Origin: Eubacteriales bacterium
GTDB lineage: Bacteria > Bacillota > Clostridia > Lachnospirales > Lachnospiraceae
NCBI GenBank assembly: GCA_030524715.1
Contig: JAUNGB010000006.1
Coordinates: 33,382 to 97,381, forward strand
Length of the DNA: 64,000 nucleotides
Direction: 5' to 3'
A model generated the notes under the pieces. The model searched no databases and was not told the DNA's origin. It worked only from the letters and a program-made list of their open reading frames with translations. Numbering within the stretch: the first letter of the stretch is position 1; each line of letters begins with the position of its first letter. Positions 42,854 to 50,317 of the stretch are shown piece by piece. The translations under genes were made by a program, and so were the position numbers.

Positions 42854-45373
42854 CTAAAAGCCCTGCTCGGTCCTGCGGATGATGTCATCCTGCAGGGAAC
42901 GGGAAAGCGTTGTAAACAAAGCGCTGTACCCTGCTACGCGTACCACCAGATGCTTGTATTTTTCAGGATGCTCCTGGGCATCCAGAAGAGTTTCCCTGTC
43001 AACAACGTTAAACTGTACGTGCATGCCCTTCTGGTCGAAATATGACCGGATCAGCGCCACAAATTTCTCCAGCCCCTCTCTTCCGGACAATGCCGAAGGA
43101 TGGAACTTCTGATTAAACAGAGTACCATTGGATACAATAAAGTGATCCAGACGGGATACAGAGGTCATGGCCGCGGTAGGCCCGTTTACATCCTTCCCTG
43201 CGGACGGAGAAACACCGTCTGCCACAGGAGCATGGGCATAACGCCCGTCCGGAGTAGCGCCTGTCTGTCCCCCGAGAGGCACATTGGCAGATACCGGATA
43301 AAGGCCTGCCTGGAACTGTCCGCCCCGGGGATTCTTATAATTCTGAAGGGGACGCGTGTAAGTGTACGCCACATCCCTGGCAAAGTAGTCCACCTCCGGA
43401 ATATCATTGCCATACTTCGGAACCTCTTCAATCATGTTATGTAATTCTTCATATCTGGCTTTCTGCGCCGGGGTCGGCTGAATATTCATGACTGCCTTTA
43501 ATATAGAAGAAACAGTGCTGCTGTCAATGGTTTTTCCCTGTGCCTGCATTTCTTCAAGAATGGAAACCGTAATTTCAGATACAGACTGCTCGTCCAGTCC
43601 TTTTCCGTAATTCCATGCCAGAGCTTCCTTATACTCCTGCATGGTAACCTTCTTCTCCTGATAAACAAGCTGACGGATGGCATACAGAGAATCCGCCATA
43701 TTGGCAATTCCAAAGCCCTGCGGCCCGGTAAAGTTATAAACCGCGCCGCCCTCCTGAACCGTAAGTCCGCGTTTCAGGCAGTCATCCACCATAGATGATA
43801 AAAACGGCAGGGGACAAAGCTCGGCATGAGCCACGTCAATGGCGTTATCCGCATTTACCAGAAGAGAAATGCAGTATTCCATCTGTTTCTTGTAAGCGTC
43901 ATAAAATTCCTCAAAGGTAGACATCTTTGTGACATCTCCGGTGGGGATTCCCACCATCTCGCCCTTATCCATACCATTTGCAAATACCAGTTCCAGCGGA
44001 CGGCACATATTAAAGAACGCCGCATCATGCCATCCCTCGGTCTTGCCGGCCTTCTGAGGCTCCACGCATCCGATGATATTATATTCCCTGGCGTCCTCAA
44101 GAGATAAGCCCCGGCTCTGCAGGGATGGAATGATTACTTCGTCGTTATAATACGCCGGAAGCCCGATCCCGGTTCTGGTAAGCTCTGCCGCCTTAATAAG
44201 AAATTCATGGGGCGAGCCGTTCCATACCCTCACGGAAAGAGACGGCTGGGGCAAATGTACATGCATAGACGCCTGAATACACATGATGGACAGGTCATTG
44301 GTCACATCCACTCCATCCTTATTCTGGCCTCCTGCGATCAGATTCTGGAAAAGGCTGTAGCCCGCAAAGCCCTCTGCGGATGCAGCGTCACGGCATTTGT
44401 TCAGGTCGTTCAGCTTCACCCAGACACAGTCCATCAGTTCCTGGGCAAATTCCCGGGTGATTGTTTTATTCTCCATATCCTTCTGATAGTAAGGATACAT
44501 GTACTGGTCAAAGCGCCCCGGTGAAATGGAATGGCCGCTGGACTCCAATTGAAGAAGCTGCTGAACAAACCAGAAGGACTGGCAGGCTTCATAAAAGCCC
44601 TCAGCGCCTTTAGCCGGAACACGGCGGCAGTTCTCTGAGATCGCCAGAAGCTCCTGCTTCCTTACAGGGTCACTGCACCCGGAAGCCATCTCAGCCGCCA
44701 GATCCGAATAACGCCCTGCATATTCAATGGCTGCCTGGCAGCTTGTGATCACTGCCTTGAGAAAATGAGAACGTCTTGCATAATCGCCGTCGCCCACCTG
44801 GCATTTATCCAGTTCCGCCTGGGCCTTGGCAATGATCCCCTCAAAGCCGATAGCAAGTACCTCCTCATATTTAACAGTTACATGTCCTACGCCGTTATAA
44901 AAATAGTTCCCGGGCGTAAAAATATTGTGTTCGATCGCCTTAATTGCCTCCGGCGCCATATAGGCAGTAGCAAGCTCACTGGTTGTCTTCCCTTTCCAGT
45001 ATTTATGAACCTCCCGAAGCTCCTGCTTTGTTTCTTCAGCGATATAAAACGGGTCCGCGCTCCTCGTTTCAACCGTATCCAATTCGTCTTCCAGCCATTG
45101 ATAAGAAAATTCCGGATAAGTCTGGCATCCTCTCGGCGCGATTGTACTGCTTCCTACGATCAGCTCTTCATCCCGGATGATAATGGGAATGTGACGCAGG
45201 ATATGTGCAAAGGCTTCCGCACGCCGGGTGATAATCGGCTGGCCTTCGGTAGCTCTGTAGGACTCTGTGATAAGCTTCGCCCTGGCAGATTCGATGACCG
45301 GCATCTTTTCATACAGATGGTCTACCAACCGGGTAATTCTGGAAGATTTTGGAATATCTGTGGTATTGAACAT
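42854..45373 (-). CDS. Glycyl-radical (B12-independent) 1,2-propanediol dehydratase
   Basis: 839 residues from the ATG at 45373 (AAAGGAG upstream; the frame extends to 45451 without a ribosome site). It belongs to the pyruvate formate-lyase superfamily. The active-site loop is NIIGCVEPQ with catalytic Cys and Glu, and the C-terminal glycyl radical motif is VVRVAGYSALF. It should remove water from 1,2-propanediol to give propionaldehyde; glycerol is an alternative substrate that cannot be excluded. No obvious encapsulation extension is seen. It is the first gene of the supercluster behind a consensus promoter. Confidence 0.9.
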   Translation of the reverse strand: MFNTTDIPKSSRITRLVDHLYEKMPVIESARAKLITESYRATEGQPIITRRAEAFAHILRHIPIIIRDEELIVGSSTIAPRGCQTYPEFSYQWLEDELDTVETRSADPFYIAEETKQELREVHKYWKGKTTSELATAYMAPEAIKAIEHNIFTPGNYFYNGVGHVTVKYEEVLAIGFEGIIAKAQAELDKCQVGDGDYARRSHFLKAVITSCQAAIEYAGRYSDLAAEMASGCSDPVRKQELLAISENCRRVPAKGAEGFYEACQSFWFVQQLLQLESSGHSISPGRFDQYMYPYYQKDMENKTITREFAQELMDCVWVKLNDLNKCRDAASAEGFAGYSLFQNLIAGGQNKDGVDVTNDLSIMCIQASMHVHLPQPSLSVRVWNGSPHEFLIKAAELTRTGIGLPAYYNDEVIIPSLQSRGLSLEDAREYNIIGCVEPQKAGKTEGWHDAAFFNMCRPLELVFANGMDKGEMVGIPTGDVTKMSTFEEFYDAYKKQMEYCISLLVNADNAIDVAHAELCPLPFLSSMVDDCLKRGLTVQEGGAVYNFTGPQGFGIANMADSLYAIRQLVYQEKKVTMQEYKEALAWNYGKGLDEQSVSEITVSILEEMQAQGKTIDSSTVSSILKAVMNIQPTPAQKARYEELHNMIEEVPKYGNDIPEVDYFARDVAYTYTRPLQNYKNPRGGQFQAGLYPVSANVPLGGQTGATPDGRYAHAPVADGVSPSAGKDVNGPTAAMTSVSRLDHFIVSNGTLFNQKFHPSALSGREGLEKFVALIRSYFDQKGMHVQFNVVDRETLLDAQEHPEKYKHLVVRVAGYSALFTTLSRSLQDDIIRRTEQGF

Positions 45374-45430
45374 CTCCACGCTTCTCCTTTCCCATGGCCG
45401 CTTATCGCCGCCATGTATTTGCGTAATTTC

Positions 45431-45459
45431 ATTATACGCCCTGTCTCCCATAATGTCAA
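45431..45459 (-). promoter_or_regulatory. Consensus promoter of the glycyl-radical dehydratase gene
   Basis: Perfect TTGACA and TATAAT are 17 bases apart on the minus strand, about 58 bases before the start. A GTGTTGTTTTTGTTG block overlaps the -35 box. Confidence 0.88.
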
Positions 45460-45518
45460 CAAAAACAACACTTTTTTATAATTTAAATGTGGTTTTTTGT
45501 GGTTTTATTTTGTGATTT
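45460..45518. promoter_or_regulatory. Operator region of the dehydratase promoter
   Basis: TGTGGTTT at 45488 and 45498 and TGTGATTT at 45511 repeat the motifs upstream of the aldolase promoter. An inverted copy (AACAAAAACAACA) touches the -35 box. Confidence 0.5.
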
Positions 45519-45601
45519 TTATTTGTTTTTATTTGAAATCCGGTTTTTTGGTTGACAAAGAGGGTTTTGTCTGGCATACTGACAAATAGAAATGCCTTTT
45601 A

Positions 45602-45688
45602 CACTGCGCCAGTGTAAGGTCCTGAAGTGAGCAGCAACAAAAGAATACCTTTGTACCAAAGCCTATGAACAGTAATTGAATAGTAATT
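45602..45688. repeat. Degenerate dispersed hairpin repeat (family A)
   Basis: CACTGCGCCAGTG, GTGAGCAGCAAC and ATGAACAGTAATTGAATAGTAA resemble the family A copies. The 338-base gap 45374-45711 otherwise holds the promoter and operators above. Confidence 0.4.
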
Positions 45689-45711
45689 TTTCTGATAAAG
45701 GAGGAGCGATA

Positions 45712-46425
45712 ATGTACCTCTCTGATATGCACACCCATTCTATTGCCAGCGGGCACGGAACCACCTGTACCATTTCTGACATGGCAAAGAAAGCCGCCCA
45801 GAACGGCCTTAAACTTCTGGGGATCACAGACCATGGACCCGGAACACTGGCTGCCGGAACGCCTTCTTATTTCCGGAGTCTGACCTATTCCCCGAAAAAG
45901 CGTTTCGGGGTAGAGTTATTGTATGGAATTGAACTGAATATTCTGGATACGGAAGGGACTGTAGATTTGGAAGAAGAATTGCTCTCCCGGCTGGATTATG
46001 CCATTGCCAGTATGCACTCCCAGAATTATAAAAGCAGGACAAGAGAAGAAAATACCCTTGCCTTTTTAAACGTGATGAAAAATCCCCATGTGAAGATTCT
46101 CGGGCATTGCGACAACCCGCATTACCCGGTGGATTATGACGCACTCGTGGCGGGAGCAAAAGAACACCAGGTACTTCTTGAGATCAATGAGGCTTCTCTT
46201 GCGCCTTATGGCTACAGAGGTGATACACGGGCCAACAATCTGGAAATCCTGCGCTGCTGCCGGAAATATGACGCGCCGATCGTTCTGTCCAGCGACAGCC
46301 ATGGTTCCGGACATATCGGGGACTTTACCTATGCCGCGGAGTTTGTCCATCAGGCAATGTTTCCGGAACGCCTGATCTATAATAACCAGATTCCGAAATT
46401 AAAGGTATTTTTGCAGACAAGATAA
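45712..46425 (+). CDS. PHP-domain phosphoesterase (YcdX / histidinol-phosphatase-like)
   Basis: 237 residues from the ATG at 45712, which has AAAGGAGG directly upstream. Metal-binding motifs are SDMHTHSIASGHG at the N-terminus, GITDHGPG, SMHSQ, LGHCDNP and SSDSHGSGHIG. Proteins of this family are hydrolases with a trinuclear metal site. The substrate is unknown, and YcdX-like proteins are often annotated only as phosphatases. It is convergent with the lipid kinase gene, whose stop is 17 bases away. Confidence 0.87.
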   Translation: MYLSDMHTHSIASGHGTTCTISDMAKKAAQNGLKLLGITDHGPGTLAAGTPSYFRSLTYSPKKRFGVELLYGIELNILDTEGTVDLEEELLSRLDYAIASMHSQNYKSRTREENTLAFLNVMKNPHVKILGHCDNPHYPVDYDALVAGAKEHQVLLEINEASLAPYGYRGDTRANNLEILRCCRKYDAPIVLSSDSHGSGHIGDFTYAAEFVHQAMFPERLIYNNQIPKLKVFLQTR

Positions 46426-46442
46426 ACCAACAGGGGGGGAAT

Positions 46443-47375
46443 TCACTGCACAAACCTCAACCCGCTTTTGCATTCCATAGATATTTTTCGGATTTTAAAC
46501 GGCGTTTCCCCGTCCATATGAAACCATTGCGGTTTATCCAATGTCAGAGTCAGGCTGCGGCAGCGAAAAGCTGTGACCCCACGGAATAAATAGTGCTTTT
46601 TTAAATAGACAAATATAACCGCCAGCAGCAGTTTCCATTTTGCCATCCCTTCTACCACGCACAAATCCAAATATCCGTCCGCCGGATCCGCTTCAGGGCA
46701 GAAAGGAACGCCGCCGCCTTCATATGGATGGATCATTCCCACGAGGAAAAATAAGCCGGAAATATATCTTTTTTCCTGCCCCTCCAGGCGCAGAACGGCC
46801 CGGCAGGTTTTGCGGGTAAAAATCTGCCTGATGCCAATGCAGACATAAACCAGCTTTCCTAAATGCAAGCGGTTCATAACCTTTTTCAGTCTGCTGCGGC
46901 TGACTTCTTCGCAGATATCCGCATCATAGCCGACGCCGCTGCTGATAAGAAAGCGCTTTTGGACTGGTGAATCATCTGTCGGATAAGCCGTAAGGATTCC
47001 ATAATCCAGCATTGTTTCCTGAGAATCATAGAGAAGGTGAAGAAGAGCCCTTTCCAAATCCCTTTCAAGCCCCATATCCTTGGCAAAGTCATTGCCGGAT
47101 CCTGTTCTGATGCAGGACAAAGTGGTATGTTCAAAGGATACGATTCCCTGCAATACAAGATTCAAAGTACCGTCCCCGCCCAATACCACCAAATGACAGT
47201 CTTCAGAAGAAGGGGTTTCCGTCAGCTTCCGCACAAGCCTGTCCGTGTGCTCCCCGCTTTTCGGAAAATGCGCAGTATATTCAGCGTTTTCTCTTTTTAA
47301 AATACTTTCGGCTTTTTGCCAGACTTCTGCGCCTTTCCCTGATGAGGCGGCGGAATTTATAATAAAATGATACAT
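46443..47375 (-). CDS. Diacylglycerol/lipid kinase family protein (DagK/YegS type)
   Basis: 310 residues from the ATG at 47375 (AAAGGGATATCAGG upstream). FIINSAASSGKG is the nucleotide loop of this family, VVLGGDGTLNLVLQGI carries the GGDGT motif, and IRTGSGNDFAKDMG is the conserved GTGNDFA-like stretch. It phosphorylates diacylglycerol or a related lipid at the inner membrane surface. Confidence 0.9.
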   Translation of the reverse strand: MYHFIINSAASSGKGAEVWQKAESILKRENAEYTAHFPKSGEHTDRLVRKLTETPSSEDCHLVVLGGDGTLNLVLQGIVSFEHTTLSCIRTGSGNDFAKDMGLERDLERALLHLLYDSQETMLDYGILTAYPTDDSPVQKRFLISSGVGYDADICEEVSRSRLKKVMNRLHLGKLVYVCIGIRQIFTRKTCRAVLRLEGQEKRYISGLFFLVGMIHPYEGGGVPFCPEADPADGYLDLCVVEGMAKWKLLLAVIFVYLKKHYLFRGVTAFRCRSLTLTLDKPQWFHMDGETPFKIRKISMECKSGLRFVQ

Positions 47376-47396
47376 CCTGATATCCCTTTCATCTTG

Positions 47397-47445
47397 TAAA
47401 ACGGACATTTGCCTTCCGCTTCATGGCATACTTATCTTTGTTTAA
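47397..47445. repeat. Degenerate family B repeat
   Basis: AAACGGACATTTGCCTTCCG CTTCATGGCATACTTATCTTTG keeps the spacing of the family with several changes. Confidence 0.4.
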
Positions 47446-47521
47446 TCCATAAACATTAATTCAAGACAAGTTTATCATAATCCGACAGGTTTTGAAAGCA
47501 GGAAACACACCTAATTTATGA

Positions 47522-47551
47522 TTGACATTTTGCCGCGCAATGGATTACTAT
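47522..47551 (+). promoter_or_regulatory. Promoter of the MATE exporter gene
   Basis: A perfect TTGACA is followed by TACTAT after 18 bases, about 65 bases before the start. Confidence 0.6.
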
Positions 47552-47615
47552 AATAATTGATTTCCCAGCCGGATAAAGGCTGGGAAAATGATTCTTACTC
47601 AGGAGGATGAAAAAC

Positions 47616-49010
47616 ATGAAATCAAATGTAAATTCCGCTGAAAATCCGCTGGGTACCGCCCCGGTGGGGAGCCTGCTGCGTAAATTTGCCATTCCAAGTA
47701 TTATCAGTATGGTAGTAAGCGCGCTCTATAATATCGTTGACCAGATTTTTATCGGACAGGGCGTAGGAATGCTTGGAAATGCGGCCACCAACGTGGCATT
47801 TCCCATGACAACTGTCACTGTCGCCATTTCCCTTCTGCTTGGAATCGGCGGCGCCGCTAATTTTAATCTGGCTTTGGGGCGCAAGGAGCCTGAAAGAGCA
47901 AAGGGCATTGCAGGTACGGCTTTTGGCTCTCTGATCATTCTCGGATTTTTATTCTGCATTATCATCCGTCTTTTCCTGGAGCCTGTAGTTCTGGCGTGCG
48001 GCGCTACAGACCAGACTTTAAGCTATTCGCTGGCATATGTGGGAATTACATCGCTGGGCTTCCCATTCTATATGCTTACAACAGGCGGCAATCATTTGAT
48101 CCGCGCGGACGGGAAACCCACTTACTCTATGATTGCCATGCTTTCCGGCGCACTGATCAATACGGTTCTCGACCCTCTCTTCATCTTTGTTTTTGACTGG
48201 GGAATCCAGGGAGCCGCATGGGCGACTGTAATTGGACAGATTTTCTCCGCCTGTATGGTACTCTTTTATTTACCAAAATACATGGGAGGCACGCTCCATC
48301 CAAAGGACTTTCTTCCAAAAGCCGTATATCTGAAAGCAATTATTTCTCTTGGCTCGGCAGCCTGCCTGAACCAGCTTGCGATTACGATCGTACAGATTCT
48401 ATTGAACAATACCCTTCGTCATTACGGGCAGCTTTCCATTTACGGAAGCGATATCCCACTGGCTGTGGCAGGAATTGTTATGAAGGTAAACATGCTGTTC
48501 CTTTCTGTCGTCATCGGACTGTCTCAGGGAGCGCAGCCGATCATCAGCTTTAATTACGGCGCCGGGAAATTCAGCCGGGTAAAGGAAGCTTATCTGAAGG
48601 CAGCCGGCTCCGCAACAGTAGTGGCAATTTTAGGCTTTATCTGTTTCCAGGTGTTCCCAAGACAGATCATCAGCCTGTTCGGAAACGGTGATGAACTGTA
48701 CTATGAATTTGCTGTAAAATTCTTCCGGATTTACCTGTTCTGTACGTTTTTTAACGGACTGCAGCCTGTAACCTCCAATTTCTTTACCTCCATCGGTAAG
48801 GCAACCAAAGGAATTTTTCTTTCCATGACAAGACAGATCATCTTCCTTGTTCCTCTTGTTATTATTTTCCCGATTTTTATGGGAATCGACGGAGTCATGT
48901 ATGCAGGTCCTATTGCCGATGCGGCCGCCGGAATTCTGGCAATCGTCCTGGTAACAAAAGAATTCCGCAAAATGAACACAGATAAGCCTCGCAGCGACCT
49001 GCGTTCATAA
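47616..49010 (+). CDS. MATE-family multidrug/sodium exporter
   Basis: 464 residues from the ATG at 47616, nine bases after AGGAGG; an ATG touching the site at 47607 is too close. Twelve membrane segments. The start NPLGTAPVGSLLRKFAIPSIISMV and the VDQIFIGQGVG loop fit the MATE family, as do GLSQGAQPIISFNYGAGKF and the C-terminal half repeat. It exports cationic drugs or metabolites in exchange for sodium or protons. The last codons lie in a family B repeat. Confidence 0.92.
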   Translation: MKSNVNSAENPLGTAPVGSLLRKFAIPSIISMVVSALYNIVDQIFIGQGVGMLGNAATNVAFPMTTVTVAISLLLGIGGAANFNLALGRKEPERAKGIAGTAFGSLIILGFLFCIIIRLFLEPVVLACGATDQTLSYSLAYVGITSLGFPFYMLTTGGNHLIRADGKPTYSMIAMLSGALINTVLDPLFIFVFDWGIQGAAWATVIGQIFSACMVLFYLPKYMGGTLHPKDFLPKAVYLKAIISLGSAACLNQLAITIVQILLNNTLRHYGQLSIYGSDIPLAVAGIVMKVNMLFLSVVIGLSQGAQPIISFNYGAGKFSRVKEAYLKAAGSATVVAILGFICFQVFPRQIISLFGNGDELYYEFAVKFFRIYLFCTFFNGLQPVTSNFFTSIGKATKGIFLSMTRQIIFLVPLVIIFPIFMGIDGVMYAGPIADAAAGILAIVLVTKEFRKMNTDKPRSDLRS

Positions 49011-49034
49011 GCATACAGCAAAGCAAAATGTAAC
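48989..49034. repeat. Family B repeat overlapping the 3' end of the MATE gene
   Basis: CGCAGCGACCTGCGTTCATAAGCATACAGCAAAGC is the reverse orientation of the copy at 24493. It encodes the last residues and the stop of the exporter. Confidence 0.55.
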
Positions 49035-49065
49035 CGGTAAATATTAATACGACTCCAGCCATAAC

Positions 49066-49109
49066 AAAAAACCTGCCCCAACGCCGCTGGCGTGCCCGGG
49101 CAGGTTTTT
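49066..49109. terminator. Bidirectional terminator between exporter and Cys-rich gene
   Basis: ACCTGCCC pairs with GGGCAGGT around an inner ACGCC/GGCGT stem, with A and T runs on both sides. Confidence 0.75.
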
Positions 49110-49239
49110 ATGCTTCATCCCTCTTCCCGTCATGAATATCAATCCATTGATGATCGTCTGCAATACGCCCCTGTGTTTTTTCGATAATCAGAAGCGGATC
49201 ATAACAAGGAATCTCTAACTCCTGCAGAATCCATTTCAA
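49108..49239 (-). CDS. Small open frame behind the Cys-rich gene
   Basis: 43 residues from a TTG at 49239 with AGGGAA six bases upstream; it begins (M)KWILQELEIPCYDPLL and ends HDGKRDEA. It is in the same frame as the Cys-rich protein, separated only by that gene's TAG stop and six codons. It may be a separate small gene, a broken C-terminal extension, or chance. I do not recognise it. Confidence 0.3.
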   Translation of the reverse strand: MKWILQELEIPCYDPLLIIEKTQGRIADDHQWIDIHDGKRDEA

Positions 49240-49260
49240 CTGAATTTCCCTGATCCTTGA

Positions 49261-49554
49261 CTAAATATCCATTTCCCGTACTTTTTTCATCAATGCGGCG
49301 AGCTCTGCATACTTACCTACTACATAACCATAATTCTGACGTTTGTGCGGAAGCTGACAGTACGTACAATCCTTGATGCCATTTTCTGTAATCCGAAAAT
49401 TACCGCCGCACTTATCCCCAAGAGCATATAAGGGGCAGTAGCAGAATAAGCAGTTAAAATTTTCAGGATCCGCTCCTTTATGGCACGGAAAATATTCGCA
49501 GTTTTTGTGGCTGAAAAAAGAATATTCCTTATCTTCCCAGTATTGTTTTTCCAT
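49261..49554 (-). CDS. Cysteine-rich small-domain protein
   Basis: 97 residues from the ATG at 49554 (GGGAGGATTT upstream). Ten cysteines include CEYFPCHKG, NCLFCYCPLYALGDKCGG and KDCTYCQLPHK, the pattern of the cysteine-rich small domain family, likely metal-binding. Members are often found beside cobalamin genes. That fits the cobalamin riboswitch 240-500 bases upstream, though no B12 enzyme gene follows here. Its exact function is not known. Confidence 0.85.
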   Translation of the reverse strand: MEKQYWEDKEYSFFSHKNCEYFPCHKGADPENFNCLFCYCPLYALGDKCGGNFRITENGIKDCTYCQLPHKRQNYGYVVGKYAELAALMKKVREMDI

Positions 49555-49574
49555 AAATCCTCCCTGTTTTTCCA

Positions 49575-49601
49575 TAAAAAAATCGGCGTTCCATACGCCG
49601 A
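49575..49601 (-). terminator. Leader terminator just before the Cys-rich gene
   Basis: TCGGCGT pairs with ACGCCGA around a five-base loop, followed by seven U on the minus strand. It stands only 20 bases before the start codon, so it must be regulated for the gene to be read. Confidence 0.8.
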
Positions 49602-49621
49602 CAACCGTCTTTTACGAGGGT

Positions 49622-49696
49622 GCGATGCTACTTCGGGGTAGACAATGATCCGTTCAAAATATGCGGAGGGAACGAATGCATCCGAAGTAGTATCGC
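49622..49696 (-). ncRNA. Unassigned structured leader RNA upstream of the second leader terminator
   Basis: Fifteen-base arms (49622-49636 and 49682-49696) pair with one mismatch around a 45-base loop that holds a further CGTTC/GAACG pair. The element lies between the riboswitch terminator and the terminator at 49575. I cannot match it to a riboswitch class I know. Confidence 0.4.
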
Positions 49697-49794
49697 CTGC
49701 CATTTAATCATACCTTTTCAGGTACACCACTACTGCCGCAGCAAGTACGGCGAATAATAGTTATGTATAATTCATTATGAACAGGCGCATTCCA

Positions 49795-49823
49795 TAAAAA
49801 ATGTCTGCTCCATAAAAGCAGAC
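49795..49823 (-). terminator. Riboswitch expression-platform terminator
   Basis: GTCTGCT pairs with AGCAGAC, followed by six U on the minus strand. It stands just 3' of the cobalamin aptamer. Confidence 0.8.
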
Positions 49824-49844
49824 AACGTCCCGGGACTGCGGATT

Positions 49845-50060
49845 GTCCCGAAATTGGTTGTTACACTTTACACGGAAGTTTAACCTCGCCATACAAAGCA
49901 GGTTTCCTGACTCCAGTATCATCGCTCCTTCTCCCCTTCTCATACCTGACGGTACAATGGGCAAAAATGAGAAGTCGCTCCTCTGTCACAGTGACCGGAT
50001 CGCTCAGGATTCTCACCTGATTCCCTCTTCTATTCATTACGCGGTTAATGAATAGCACTT
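49845..50060 (-). ncRNA. Cobalamin riboswitch aptamer
   Basis: On the minus strand AGGGAATCAGGTGAGAATCC TGAGCGATCCGGTCACTGTGA is the conserved 5' core. GAGTCAGGAAACCTGC (around 49900-49915) is the B12 box. The order and spacing match class-I cobalamin riboswitches. Binding should favour the terminator at 49795 and silence the Cys-rich gene when B12 is plentiful. The 763-base gap 49555-50317 is otherwise filled by the leader hairpins and one repeat. Confidence 0.92.
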
Positions 50061-50195
50061 CATATGTTCACTATGGAATTATACTAAGGATATAATAGCA
50101 CTCCTCTACATCTCTGTCAATAACTTAACACACAAAATTTTAAAATTTATAGCTTGTCGCTGTTTGCGCCGCAGGTATGAACAGCAACAGATAAC

Positions 50196-50238
50196 AAATG
50201 GTTACCGCTCACACCTATGGTGTAAACGATAACCATTT
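50196..50238. repeat. Dispersed hairpin repeat (family A)
   Basis: AAATGGTTACCGCTCACACC and GGTGTAAACGATAACCATTT pair with three mismatches. It is the most complete copy and could also act as a weak terminator for the Tp47-like gene. Confidence 0.6.
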
Positions 50239-50317
50239 ATTATTATCAACACATCCTTTATGGCAGAAAATCTTCCGAAAACCAGCGGGAAAACTCCTGC
50301 TGTCTTTTATCCGTTCT

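Noticed and set aside
49320-49703. 127-residue minus-strand frame starting MAGDTTSDAFVPSAYF
   Set aside because: Its second half lies over the Cys-rich gene in another frame and its first half lies in the structured leader. No ribosome site; kept only as a comment on the leader.
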